From the NCBI GenBank assembly GCA_910586035.1, contig CAJUHT010000003.1, forward strand, positions 19,105 to 83,104: a DNA stretch of 64,000 nt, read 5' to 3'. How positions within the stretch are numbered: the first letter of the stretch is position 1; each line of letters begins with the position of its first letter. Positions 20,401-28,774 of the stretch are shown piece by piece. The translations under genes and the position numbers were made by a program. Under the pieces are notes generated by a model. The model ran no database searches. It saw only the letters and a program-made list of their open reading frames with translations, and was not told the origin of the DNA. Source of the DNA: an uncultured Christensenella sp. (GTDB lineage Bacteria; Bacillota; Clostridia; Christensenellales; Borkfalkiaceae).

Positions 20401-23400
20401 AGTTCCCACTTCCCTGCGCCTGGGTTCGTTGCCCTCTTCCACGTCGGCAATTACGGTATGACCGTCGACAAGGTTGTTATATTTTACTACGTTTATATCG
20501 CTTATTTCGTTTAAACCGTACTTTTCGGTTACCGAAGGCGTAAATATCGTTACAGGGCGTTTTGTTCTGGTAATCGTGCCGTAAACGTAAGTTACAAGAT
20601 AGTTGTCGGTGAAATCGCCGTTCATATTGTCGACGATTTTGCACTTAAACTCGTTTTTAACCGAGCCTATATCGGTTATTTCGGGGAATTCCGTTTCTCC
20701 GAGTTCGTCGCTTACGGGCACAAGGCTGTGTCCGTTGCAAAGGTTGCCCGACGAAGCCTCGGCATAGGACAGCGGCTGACCGTCGTAAACCCTGGTAACC
20801 GTGCCCGTGGTTACCGTTACGGGGCGGGGCGTTACCGTAAGCGTGCCCCACTTGTAAATGATTTCGTAATTGTTTATTACCGACTTACCCGCGCCGTCGC
20901 GCACGTCGAAGTAGAACTCGTTTTCAACCGTGTTTACCCTGTTTACGAAAGGCAGGTCGTCGTCGACGGTAATCACCGAAATTGTATGCATAGAATTTGC
21001 AAGCGCCGAGTAAGAATACTTTTTAAGTTTTCTGTCCTCGCCGTTGTACACAAACGAAGCCGAATCGGTAGTTATGGCTATGGGGAATTTTTTGATGAAA
21101 AGCGTTGCCGTTCCCTTGTCGTCGGCGCTGTTTATGACCGTGAGATTATAATTTTTACGCTTCTCTATCCTGATTGCCACGGTGTATTCATAGCCCGCGG
21201 CGTCGGTATGCCCCGACTTGGCGTCGTTGAACGACACCTCGAAATCGTCCCTCGAAAGCCCCGTTGAAGTGTTGCTGATATTCTGTATCGCCGAGTAGGA
21301 ATCGAGTATGTACGCTTCGCCGTTATAGGTCTGCATAACGTCCCTTATTGTTACGGCGATATCGAGAGGTTTAACCTCTATTCTGCCGCTTCCCCTGCCA
21401 GCGATTTTTAAATTGAAATTGTCGGCAAGCGTCTTATCGGCGATATGCACGGTATACGTATAATCGGTGCCCACGTCGATAGTTTCCGCGGCGTAATCGA
21501 TAGCAAATTCGCTTCTTTCAATTATATCGGGTACAACCGTAAGAACGGCGTCATCCGCGCTTATGTTTACGTGTTTGTTGGAGTAAACGAAAGCTTTCTG
21601 CCCTACGAAGTTATCGAGGGTTACAATAGCTTCGCATTTGGTAACTTCCAGCGTGCCGTAGTTGTATTTTATGTCGTAGTTGCGCGTAACTTCCGCGCCG
21701 ACGGAATCGGCGACGGTAAGCTTGTAGTCGTTTTCGAGCTTGCCTACGTTTATGAGATAGGGATAAACTTTAAGCTCGCCGAAGCTGTGACCCGCCGCAA
21801 GCGCGCCCTCCGTTATAACGGGGGTTTTATCGAATACGGGGTTGCCGCTGTACGCTTCGCGCTTGGAACCCGTATCTACCGTAACCGCTTTGGGATAAAT
21901 GGTAAGGTAGCCGCTTTCGGGCACTTCCAAAGTGTAATTATTGTACAGCTCCTTATCGTTAAACTTTACCTTGTAGGAATACTCCGCAACGTCGCGCATA
22001 AACCTTACGTTGCTCTTTATTTCAAAATTTTCGTGGGTAAGTTTAAGCTTATTGGTGTGCTCCTCGTCCACCGCCGTAAGGCTGAAATAATCGGGATTGC
22101 TCAAATCGGGCAATCTTGCCTCGGCGTTGTACTCTATTTCTTCGAGCCCGTTGAGGTGCGCGACTACGGGCGTTTTGTTTACCGTAAGCGTGCCGTAGTT
22201 ATAATTTATAGAATAGTTTTCAGTAACGTCGCGCCCGTTCTTGTCGGTAATCGCGCAGACGTACTCGTTGACAACGGAACCCGCGTTTATTATGAAAGGA
22301 TATTTCTGCCCTGCCGCAAGGTTTATGCGGTGGTCGGCGTTGGCGAGCGTTACGTTGAGCGACTGCTCCGTCATAATTGCGCCGTCGTAGTATTTTTCTG
22401 CCGAGCCCGTCGTTATATCGAGCTCGTAGGGAGTAACTTCCAAAGTGCCGAAAGTAAACGTTATCGTGTAGTTGGAACTTCTGCTCGACAGCACGACCTC
22501 TCTCACCACGTTGGTCTTTGTGCCGACGTCGGTTATAGCTCCGCCATAGGTTACGGAAATAATTTCCTCGTCGGGCACAAGTCCGTCAACGCTCTCGGGC
22601 TTGGTATCGTCGGATAAAGAATGTTCGTTTCCGTCGTACACAAACGTAGCGCTTTTGCCCGTAATATGTAAGGGGCGGGGCGTAACGGTGAGTTTGCCCG
22701 TTTCGTAAGTATCTATTTCGTAGTTGGAGGTTACGTCCACCTCCTCGCCGTTTATAAATTCGTAAATTTTAAATTCGGTTACCTGAGTTACTATTTCGTC
22801 AGCGTTGATAAGTCTGTTGTCGTATCCGTGGTTTATTTCGTACCTTGCATACTGTCCTTCTACAAGCGTGCCCTCCACGTATTCGACGCCCTCCACGGCG
22901 AGAGCCGTGCCGTCGTAAACCTTTTCGGAAGTTACAGGTCTTACGGAAACGTAGCGGGGAATTACCTCTATTTCGCCGGGGTTAAATTCTATTTCGTAGT
23001 TTTCGGTTACGTCGTTGCCCGCCACGTCGAAAATGAGCGGTGTGAGTTCTTCGGGAAGAGTGTCGCCCACGTTGAGCAAGCCCGCTTCCGTGGAGCCGTA
23101 AATTTTATGACCGTTCACCAACCCGCCTTCGGCAATTTTATAGTCGGTAAACAGCACCTTGGAGCCGTTGTACACAACCTGTTGGGAGGGTAAATCTACG
23201 CTGATTGACTTTTTATCTACTTTCAGCTCGCCGCACTCCACCTTTACGGTGTAGCCGCTTGTAACGTTGTAGCCTTCCTTATCGTAAATTTTAACCGAGA
23301 GGTCGCTCTCGCTTACGCCTACGGAAGTCTGCTCGCCCAAAATTTCGATACGCGCGGTATGCCCCGACAACAGCGAGCCGCTGACCAGCTTGTATTCGGT

Positions 23401-23577
23401 CGCCTTTAACGGCGTGCCGTCGTACACCTTTTCCTCGTCCTTAACGGCAAACACCAATTCGACGGGGTCGGTTTTAATCGAGCCCGTGGCAAACAACGCC
23501 AACGCCGTTGCCAGCGATGCCGCTACCACTATTACCAAAATTCCGATTATCAGAATAGATTTTCTTATTTTCGACAT
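17419..23577 (-). CDS. large YDG/MBG Ig-like repeat surface protein, 2052 aa
   Basis: Starts at an ATG at 23577 with AGGTAG 9 nt upstream. A short basic N-terminus (MSKIRK) is followed by a hydrophobic helix at residues 8-32, then about 25 tandem Ig-like modules of 70-85 residues. Many carry KVYDG or VYNG at the module start and NY.I.Y.YGTL.V at the end; others carry the L.NF..F.Y.G and NAGDYTY pattern. Linkers such as VTPRPVTVTT recur between modules. The C-terminus ends in an ordinary beta module with no LPXTG motif or second membrane helix. Architecture and linkers match the downstream 5415-aa protein, so the two are paralogues from one operon. Proteins with such modules are usually extracellular stalks or adhesins; ligand and partners are unknown. 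Confidence 0.9.
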   Translation of the reverse strand: MSKIRKSILIIGILVIVVAASLATALALFATGSIKTDPVELVFAVKDEEKVYDGTPLKATEYKLVSGSLLSGHTARIEILGEQTSVGVSESDLSVKIYDKEGYNVTSGYTVKVECGELKVDKKSISVDLPSQQVVYNGSKVLFTDYKIAEGGLVNGHKIYGSTEAGLLNVGDTLPEELTPLIFDVAGNDVTENYEIEFNPGEIEVIPRYVSVRPVTSEKVYDGTALAVEGVEYVEGTLVEGQYARYEINHGYDNRLINADEIVTQVTEFKIYEFINGEEVDVTSNYEIDTYETGKLTVTPRPLHITGKSATFVYDGNEHSLSDDTKPESVDGLVPDEEIISVTYGGAITDVGTKTNVVREVVLSSRSSNYTITFTFGTLEVTPYELDITTGSAEKYYDGAIMTEQSLNVTLANADHRINLAAGQKYPFIINAGSVVNEYVCAITDKNGRDVTENYSINYNYGTLTVNKTPVVAHLNGLEEIEYNAEARLPDLSNPDYFSLTAVDEEHTNKLKLTHENFEIKSNVRFMRDVAEYSYKVKFNDKELYNNYTLEVPESGYLTIYPKAVTVDTGSKREAYSGNPVFDKTPVITEGALAAGHSFGELKVYPYLINVGKLENDYKLTVADSVGAEVTRNYDIKYNYGTLEVTKCEAIVTLDNFVGQKAFVYSNKHVNISADDAVLTVVPDIIERSEFAIDYAAETIDVGTDYTYTVHIADKTLADNFNLKIAGRGSGRIEVKPLDIAVTIRDVMQTYNGEAYILDSYSAIQNISNTSTGLSRDDFEVSFNDAKSGHTDAAGYEYTVAIRIEKRKNYNLTVINSADDKGTATLFIKKFPIAITTDSASFVYNGEDRKLKKYSYSALANSMHTISVITVDDDLPFVNRVNTVENEFYFDVRDGAGKSVINNYEIIYKWGTLTVTPRPVTVTTGTVTRVYDGQPLSYAEASSGNLCNGHSLVPVSDELGETEFPEITDIGSVKNEFKCKIVDNMNGDFTDNYLVTYVYGTITRTKRPVTIFTPSVTEKYGLNEISDINVVKYNNLVDGHTVIADVEEGNEPRRREVGTTKNEFACKIYCDADDVTDNYNITYEYGTLTVTPLTVTVTLNDFDTFVYDGSAKILEPELAIASITDEFGNFYTEDGIVIADDGDGSILIGRAFFEIVCSGVMLDAGEYTYSVKFADATYANNFILNQNTGRVSVKKFEANVTLRSFTGADALTFDNRVQSVAPEIAVIAIEDNAGDLVSTALLDAGDFEIVYSGSLFNAGDYTYKVRLSDVVKAKNFIINCFEETITVEKLAVDLSLKNYTFEYNGRAAVISAGDAVRVDTALIKGSDFTLTVNGDAVNAGDYTYTATLTDAKYAQNFTFGTAMGNISITPLEITVALKDYAFTYSGNAYALSVADAVTISNPLVKPEDITLTYPELKNAGDYTYEATVTDAHGNFTISKNAGNVKINKLAVNVTLNNLSKVYDGADYRITETAAIHSISSALLTAADFNLTFTDGRTEHTDVGTYSFRLVLKAAVAGNFQVTFTGGSAAITPRAVTITTQTAEITYTGVKLEGGGVERAAGLVTGHKAAIANGAVKPSVTEAGSVVNRFVCTITDGNNRDVTANYEVKYDYGTLTVKKRAVTVTTASETRVYNGTTLTNGEIINTPVALGQRVEADGDLPEITNVGTVENRYLIKITDGEADFTHNYEITYKYGTLEVTPAAVQVTLNPVTVTYNGNVIRIAATDAIATVSNGLIGKDDFEVVYNRAVKNVDVYNYTVKISSEETARNFILTAGTGVITVEKSELQITLGNLTQKYSGTAKTADTQGMTILGDNPDGLTAADFKVVCNAEMKNAGTYSFGAEIADKELAKNYALTVTEGTLTIEKLGVEVTLKDYTKVYKGSAYTVDVADAITDISCEGGAALLNRSDFAAVYNNELIKAGNFTYGVEISNRERANNFDLTIANAGGSGSFEIAKRKIVLKLDEVRVSQDEYDNKGSTGDYDVSKFISVSTDTPLAEGDTFIVTEAWATGDGFGKVELYLMDVYVLDNADCYEFVNYNGSNMAITAALVVIG

Positions 23578-23638
23578 AATTATCTACCTGTTTTATACTT
23601 ATATTTTACGCCTGCCCGCCCGCATAAGTACGGGCGCA

Positions 23639-24766
23639 TTTTTACACGTTTTGTTCGATTAGTCTGATTGTTTCCTTGCAGAGCGCAAGTTTGTTTTCTC
23701 CGAACAGCTCGTCTAAATAGTCGCACACGCCGTCCGCCATCTGCTTTACGTATACGGGGTTTTTACTCTCCAACTTCCTGAATATCTTCCTCGCAAGTAT
23801 GTCGTCCAACGCTTCCACTTCCGTTCCCCCGCAAGCCACAAGCACGGGCACGTAGCACTTGATTTGCTTCATTATTCGGTTGCCGAACGTTATGTGGAAC
23901 GTCTTTATCATATATTCGTCCAACTGCTTCAACCGCCTCAGGTTTCTGTCGCTTAGCGCGTACTCCCGCTGCGCCTTATCCATCAGCTCTTGCAAGTGCG
24001 TTGCAGATACCTTCCTCGGCTTGCCCTCCGCTTCGAACGGCGTCGCCTTCTTATCCAGATTGATGACCATTGCACGGTCGTACACCTTATCCGAGATACT
24101 GAACGTACTGTCGTCGTTGTTCGCAGTGCCTATAAACCACATATTCGTCGGCAGTTTCATCTTTCCGTCCGAGTGCAACAGCTTAGGGTCGTCATCCCAT
24201 CTGTCCGCCACCACGTCAAGATTTCTTCCCTCGGGGTTGGGTATTTCCAACAATGACAAAAACTCCGCAAAGTAGTACTCTACCCTCGCTATGTTCATTT
24301 CGTCGAGGACGGTTATGTATATCTCCTCGTTGTTGTTGGCTTCGTACATCTTGTACAACAGCGTCGTTTCGTTGAACCTGCGCGTGAATTCGTTGTAATA
24401 TCCCAACAGGTCCGTTCGCTCCTTCCACATCGGCTGTATGGGCACGACTACCGTCTTGTTACCCAGATATTCGCCGAACGCATACGCCAGCGACGTTTTT
24501 CCCGTTCCCGACATACCTTGCAGTATGATTAGCTTGGTTACCGCAAGTCCGCCTATAAACCTTCTTATGTCCTCTATGTCGTAAAACAGTTTTAAACTGC
24601 CCGCCGAGAAATTGCGGAAGTCCTCGCACAGCTCTTTTAAGTTGATTTTATCGTCGTAATCGGGGCGCACGTAACTTTCGTACTCTTTGTCTATTTCCGT
24701 TAGCATATAGAAACGCGAACCGTCCGTGTTTACTTCCTCTCCGTCCGATGCGCTCCCAGCACTACC
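23639..24766. repeat. 1128-bp direct repeat, copy 1 (AAA+ ATPase module)
   Basis: Matches 27278-28405 at a constant offset of 3639 bp, and every stretch I compared was identical. It covers the last 374 codons and the stop of the ATPase gene and ends inside the Ala-rich linker. No inverted ends, target duplications or transposase flank it. Confidence 0.9.
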
Positions 24767-25162
24767 GCCCGCCGTATTTGTTGCCGCCGCTGCCGCCGCC
24801 TGCTGTCGCACAGGCGCGGGTCCGCTATACTTTGCTTCGCCCGGATTGTAATTGTCTATATTTTCGAGTTTGGGGCGCTCCCTGTCCATCTTTTTGAAGT
24901 CGACTCCGAAATAATCGGGCTTGACTTTTAACTTTATGTTTGCAAGCGTTGCCAAAATTAAAAACAGAAGCAACAGGGGCAGTAAAATTATCAAGCCCAG
25001 AAAAAGATATTTGAGATTTGAGCTCATTATGGGCACGTTGCCGTCCCCGTAAGTGAAGTAGACGACCACGGCAACGCCGAGTAGCACAAAAAGACTGATT
25101 ATGGCTATAATCAGCACAGTCAGCTTTAACCCTCCGTTGTTTCCGTTTTGCCTGTCGTCCAT
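23642..25162 (-). CDS. membrane-anchored McrB-like AAA+ ATPase (copy A)
   Basis: A 506-aa protein. Two hydrophobic helices (about residues 13-37 and 51-73) are joined by a short loop, then comes an Ala/Gly/Ser-rich linker (115-140) and a cytoplasmic AAA+ module. Walker A is GMSGTGKTS (216-224, K222), Walker B is ITVLDEMN (D287, E288) followed by the IARVEYYFAEFL helix typical of the McrB/AAA_5 branch, and the sensor region is GTANNDDS (345-352). The McrB GTPase signature MNxxD is not present in that form, so ATP rather than GTP is likely. All catalytic residues are intact. From residue 133 to the end the protein is identical to the ATPase encoded at 27281-28765; only anchor and linker differ. 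It sits between the coiled-coil gene and the 2052-aa surface protein. It is probably a membrane-bound remodelling motor; the substrate is unknown. Confidence 0.88.
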   Translation of the reverse strand: MDDRQNGNNGGLKLTVLIIAIISLFVLLGVAVVVYFTYGDGNVPIMSSNLKYLFLGLIILLPLLLLFLILATLANIKLKVKPDYFGVDFKKMDRERPKLENIDNYNPGEAKYSGPAPVRQQAAAAAATNTAGGSAGSASDGEEVNTDGSRFYMLTEIDKEYESYVRPDYDDKINLKELCEDFRNFSAGSLKLFYDIEDIRRFIGGLAVTKLIILQGMSGTGKTSLAYAFGEYLGNKTVVVPIQPMWKERTDLLGYYNEFTRRFNETTLLYKMYEANNNEEIYITVLDEMNIARVEYYFAEFLSLLEIPNPEGRNLDVVADRWDDDPKLLHSDGKMKLPTNMWFIGTANNDDSTFSISDKVYDRAMVINLDKKATPFEAEGKPRKVSATHLQELMDKAQREYALSDRNLRRLKQLDEYMIKTFHITFGNRIMKQIKCYVPVLVACGGTEVEALDDILARKIFRKLESKNPVYVKQMADGVCDYLDELFGENKLALCKETIRLIEQNV

Positions 25163-25193
25163 AGTTTTGCCCTTTTAACAAACGCGCTTTAAT

Positions 25194-27068
25194 TTACAAG
25201 TCGCCGTTTCTCTTCTTTTTTTCCTCTTTCGTCCAGAGAATGGTTTTGCGTATTTCCTTTTTGGTAAATTCCCACTGCTTTTTAAAGAATTTTTGAAAAG
25301 CTTCGTATTCCTGTTCCAGCTCGGTGAACCTGTCGCGCGAGGTGTAGTCGGTAGACGGGGTGATTTTACCCTGCTGTATCCTTATGCCGTCCAACTCGCC
25401 GCGGGCAAGCGCCGCCTGCTCCCTTGCGTTTGCCAATTCCTCTTCATACCTGATTTTTTCGGCTTCGGCGCGCACCTGCTCGGCTTTTACGCTTTCGGCG
25501 CAGTCCCGCTCCATCTGCTTCAAGCGCGCTTCCAACTCGTCCGTCAAACGCTTTTTCTCGTTGTCGTAGTCGGTCATAGCAAATTTCATTTCGCCCAGCC
25601 GTCTTTCGCAATCGGCTACCGCCGTCTGCTCCCTCGCGGTCGCCGAGTTAAGCTCTGCGGTAAGCTGTCCGACCCTCGTTTCGTATTCGTTTACGGTAGC
25701 CGTCATCTTGTCGGCGTACTCCGTCTTTACCGCCTCGATTTCCCCGTCGCGCTCACCCGTAATTCTTGCAAGCTCGCCCTCGTGCGATTTTTTGAGCGCG
25801 GCGATGTCCTCGATATATTTTTGTTTAAGCTCTGCAATCTCCGTTTCCTTTAACTCGATTGTATGCTGCAACTCGGTTATTCTTCTGTTGAGTTCGTCCT
25901 TTTCGGCGTTCAACCCCTCGATTTGCCTTAAAAGCTGTTCGAGCTGTAACCTTATGTTGGCAAGCTCTTCGCTGTCCTTTTCGAGGTGGCGGTTGCGCCT
26001 TTCGAGAACGACCATATATTCTTCCAAACTTTTGCCCGACTCCGCGGCGCGCTTTTTAAGCCTGTTTAAGTTTTGTATTAGTTTTTGCTCGGCTTCGGCT
26101 TTGCGGCGGTGCTCTTCCTCCTGATAGGTTATTTCTAACTGCTCGTCAAGCTTGTTGCCCGCCTTGTAGGCGATAAAGGTTGCAAGGTTTGCCGCTTCGG
26201 CGACTTCCTCGGCAAGCCCCTCGCCGTACGGCGCAAAGTTGTACTTTATTTCCTCGTATGAAAAGCCATCGCCTTTATATGAAGCTATGTAGTCGTAAAG
26301 CGCAAGCGCGTTTTTGAAATTGTTGTTCATTTTCAAGACGTTGGTCTTGACTATCGGCGGCTTAATCATCGGCGATTTTGCCACCTGCGACATTAAATCG
26401 GTATTTAAAAGCGAGTTTATTATCTCCCTGCAATCGCTTATTCTTCTTACAAGCTTGTCGCAATTTTCGTCGGGTATGGGATAGGGGTTGTCGCTACGCT
26501 CCTCAAATACCTGCATTTCGATTCTCAGCGTTCTCTTCTTTGCCGTTATCTTTTTGCTTACGCTCATATCGCCGAGATACGAGCGGCGGAGATTGTCGAT
26601 TTTTTCCAGCCTGTACTCTATGAAATTGCGTATGTAGCACAGCATCATATACAAAAATCTGTTTTCGTATACGGCGTAGTCCGAAAGTTTTTCAACCATA
26701 TACAGCTGGTCGGGCACAATCGTGTCGCCCTCCTCTTCGGGCAGGTGCGTTATCATATCGCTGTGCTTGGCGAGATGGACAACCGAGTCCTTGGAAATTT
26801 TGCGGATTTTTTCAATGGGTACGACTTCGCCGTTGGAACGTATGAACTGCCGCTCCTCGGCAACCGCCTGCTCGACAAATTTCAGCCCGTCCTCTATGGC
26901 TTTTATCCAATCCTCTTCGATTGTTACGACATATTTAGTTGCTTCCAATTTATCCTGCTCTGTATTGGCTCCCGCAATAGCCCTTCTGTCCTTTTCGCAT
27001 ACGTTGGACTTCAAGGTTTCCCTGCGGTAGTCTTTAAAAGCGCGGTAATAAAAATCTAAACTGTCCAT
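25194..27068 (-). CDS. coiled-coil protein with DUF2357-like N-terminus
   Basis: A 624-aa protein starting at an ATG with AAGGA 6 nt upstream and ending 31 bp before the next ATPase gene. The first 300 residues look globular; the segment around residues 120-150 (pattern VEKLSDYAVYENRFLYMML) resembles the YENRF region of DUF2357 proteins, which usually accompany McrB-like ATPases as McrC-type partners. That resemblance is from memory. Residues of about 305-555 form a long heptad-rich coiled coil full of Glu, Lys, Arg and Leu. The last 60 residues are basic and aromatic. The PD-(D/E)XK nuclease expected at the C-terminus of McrC-type partners is not visible. No signal or membrane segment is present, so the protein is cytoplasmic. 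Its place between two McrB-like genes suggests it is their adaptor or activator. Confidence 0.75.
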   Translation of the reverse strand: MDSLDFYYRAFKDYRRETLKSNVCEKDRRAIAGANTEQDKLEATKYVVTIEEDWIKAIEDGLKFVEQAVAEERQFIRSNGEVVPIEKIRKISKDSVVHLAKHSDMITHLPEEEGDTIVPDQLYMVEKLSDYAVYENRFLYMMLCYIRNFIEYRLEKIDNLRRSYLGDMSVSKKITAKKRTLRIEMQVFEERSDNPYPIPDENCDKLVRRISDCREIINSLLNTDLMSQVAKSPMIKPPIVKTNVLKMNNNFKNALALYDYIASYKGDGFSYEEIKYNFAPYGEGLAEEVAEAANLATFIAYKAGNKLDEQLEITYQEEEHRRKAEAEQKLIQNLNRLKKRAAESGKSLEEYMVVLERRNRHLEKDSEELANIRLQLEQLLRQIEGLNAEKDELNRRITELQHTIELKETEIAELKQKYIEDIAALKKSHEGELARITGERDGEIEAVKTEYADKMTATVNEYETRVGQLTAELNSATAREQTAVADCERRLGEMKFAMTDYDNEKKRLTDELEARLKQMERDCAESVKAEQVRAEAEKIRYEEELANAREQAALARGELDGIRIQQGKITPSTDYTSRDRFTELEQEYEAFQKFFKKQWEFTKKEIRKTILWTKEEKKKRNGDL

Positions 27069-27280
27069 AAGTTTCCTTATAACGCCTATTTTTCAACGAA
27101 TGAAATATTGCGGCGCATTTGAGGGCTTTGCCCGACTGTGCGGCAAATTTTTACCGCTCGGTTACGGCAAACGCGGTTTTACCCTCCGACGCGTAAGTTT
27201 ACGCAATTAGTGAAACGCCTTTTGCGGTAACGACGGACATAAACGCGTTTGGCTTGCCAAGTTAATTGTATTTGTACTTT
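27069..27280. other. 212-bp intergenic gap inside the AAA+ operon
   Basis: This is the only sizeable gap in the seven-gene run. I find no convincing gene, consensus promoter or U-tract terminator. It contains several short inverted repeats (for example GCGTAA/TTACGC near 27191-27204) and, on the minus strand, a 13-codon open stretch. It lies directly downstream of one end of the 1128-bp repeat and may be a scar of the duplication. Confidence 0.5.
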
Positions 27281-28405
27281 TTACACGTTTTGTTCGATTA
27301 GTCTGATTGTTTCCTTGCAGAGCGCAAGTTTGTTTTCTCCGAACAGCTCGTCTAAATAGTCGCACACGCCGTCCGCCATCTGCTTTACGTATACGGGGTT
27401 TTTACTCTCCAACTTCCTGAATATCTTCCTCGCAAGTATGTCGTCCAACGCTTCCACTTCCGTTCCCCCGCAAGCCACAAGCACGGGCACGTAGCACTTG
27501 ATTTGCTTCATTATTCGGTTGCCGAACGTTATGTGGAACGTCTTTATCATATATTCGTCCAACTGCTTCAACCGCCTCAGGTTTCTGTCGCTTAGCGCGT
27601 ACTCCCGCTGCGCCTTATCCATCAGCTCTTGCAAGTGCGTTGCAGATACCTTCCTCGGCTTGCCCTCCGCTTCGAACGGCGTCGCCTTCTTATCCAGATT
27701 GATGACCATTGCACGGTCGTACACCTTATCCGAGATACTGAACGTACTGTCGTCGTTGTTCGCAGTGCCTATAAACCACATATTCGTCGGCAGTTTCATC
27801 TTTCCGTCCGAGTGCAACAGCTTAGGGTCGTCATCCCATCTGTCCGCCACCACGTCAAGATTTCTTCCCTCGGGGTTGGGTATTTCCAACAATGACAAAA
27901 ACTCCGCAAAGTAGTACTCTACCCTCGCTATGTTCATTTCGTCGAGGACGGTTATGTATATCTCCTCGTTGTTGTTGGCTTCGTACATCTTGTACAACAG
28001 CGTCGTTTCGTTGAACCTGCGCGTGAATTCGTTGTAATATCCCAACAGGTCCGTTCGCTCCTTCCACATCGGCTGTATGGGCACGACTACCGTCTTGTTA
28101 CCCAGATATTCGCCGAACGCATACGCCAGCGACGTTTTTCCCGTTCCCGACATACCTTGCAGTATGATTAGCTTGGTTACCGCAAGTCCGCCTATAAACC
28201 TTCTTATGTCCTCTATGTCGTAAAACAGTTTTAAACTGCCCGCCGAGAAATTGCGGAAGTCCTCGCACAGCTCTTTTAAGTTGATTTTATCGTCGTAATC
28301 GGGGCGCACGTAACTTTCGTACTCTTTGTCTATTTCCGTTAGCATATAGAAACGCGAACCGTCCGTGTTTACTTCCTCTCCGTCCGATGCGCTCCCAGCA
28401 CTACC
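27278..28405. repeat. 1128-bp direct repeat, copy 2 (AAA+ ATPase module)
   Basis: Second copy of 23639-24766. The sharp end of identity inside the Ala-rich linker at one side and just past the stop codon at the other points to recent duplication or gene conversion confined to the catalytic module. Confidence 0.9.
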
Positions 28406-28765
28406 CGCAGTTGCGTTTGCCGCTACCGCCGCCTGCTGTCGCACAGGCGCGGGAATACCAGCGGTGTTGGCAAGATTTCTTTTAACGTAGTTCAAGTCGC
28501 CGCCCAGCCGTTCGAAATGCTTATCCAGCTTTTTGGATACGCTTTCTATAACGGCGTCCTTTTCGGCTTCCTCTTTCAGCCGCTTGCTCTGCCTTTGCTG
28601 TTCCACGCGCTGCTGTTCGCCTAAAATTACGCGGATGGCAAGCACGATTATAAGGAAGAGTATGAGGGCGATATAAGTTATAAGCGCCGTTTTACTTGTC
28701 AGCGCGACTACGAGCTTAGCGAAAAAGTCGTCTGCCGCCGCCAATATGCAATTGCCGTAAATCAT
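27281..28765 (-). CDS. membrane-anchored McrB-like AAA+ ATPase (copy B)
   Basis: A 494-aa protein with an AGGAG ribosome site 6 nt before its ATG. It has one membrane helix (about residues 27-48), then a basic/acidic coiled-coil stretch (50-100), an Ala-rich linker, and the same AAA+ module as copy A (Walker A lysine at K210, intact Walker B aspartate and glutamate, arginine after the sensor region). The N-terminal 105 residues are unrelated to those of copy A, which has two helices and no coiled coil; the C-terminal 374 residues are identical. Different anchors on an identical motor suggest two subunits of one hetero-oligomeric ring or two complexes at different membrane partners. It follows the GH3/AAA fusion gene by 9 bp, so they are co-transcribed. 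Confidence 0.88.
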   Translation of the reverse strand: MIYGNCILAAADDFFAKLVVALTSKTALITYIALILFLIIVLAIRVILGEQQRVEQQRQSKRLKEEAEKDAVIESVSKKLDKHFERLGGDLNYVKRNLANTAGIPAPVRQQAAVAANATAGSAGSASDGEEVNTDGSRFYMLTEIDKEYESYVRPDYDDKINLKELCEDFRNFSAGSLKLFYDIEDIRRFIGGLAVTKLIILQGMSGTGKTSLAYAFGEYLGNKTVVVPIQPMWKERTDLLGYYNEFTRRFNETTLLYKMYEANNNEEIYITVLDEMNIARVEYYFAEFLSLLEIPNPEGRNLDVVADRWDDDPKLLHSDGKMKLPTNMWFIGTANNDDSTFSISDKVYDRAMVINLDKKATPFEAEGKPRKVSATHLQELMDKAQREYALSDRNLRRLKQLDEYMIKTFHITFGNRIMKQIKCYVPVLVACGGTEVEALDDILARKIFRKLESKNPVYVKQMADGVCDYLDELFGENKLALCKETIRLIEQNV

Positions 28766-28774
28766 AACTTTCTC

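Noticed and set aside
5566..22617. Long plus-strand open frames (for example 5566-6642, 9568-10728, 21445-22617) opposite the giant genes
   Set aside because: They are antisense shadows caused by strong codon bias and repeat structure. They lack ribosome sites, have Arg/Val/Tyr-rich nonsense composition, and match no family.
1135..23577. CRISPR-like array from the regular periodicity of the repeat genes
   Set aside because: The period is about 230-250 bp with diverged coding modules. There are no short identical repeats with unique spacers and no cas genes.
23639..28405. Insertion sequence or transposon behind the 1128-bp direct repeat
   Set aside because: No terminal inverted repeats, target-site duplication or transposase; the block is exactly a coding module.
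23642..28765. McrBC type IV restriction system
   Set aside because: The ATPases resemble McrB, but they are membrane-anchored, lack the MNxxD form, have no DNA-recognition domain, and no nuclease partner is visible.
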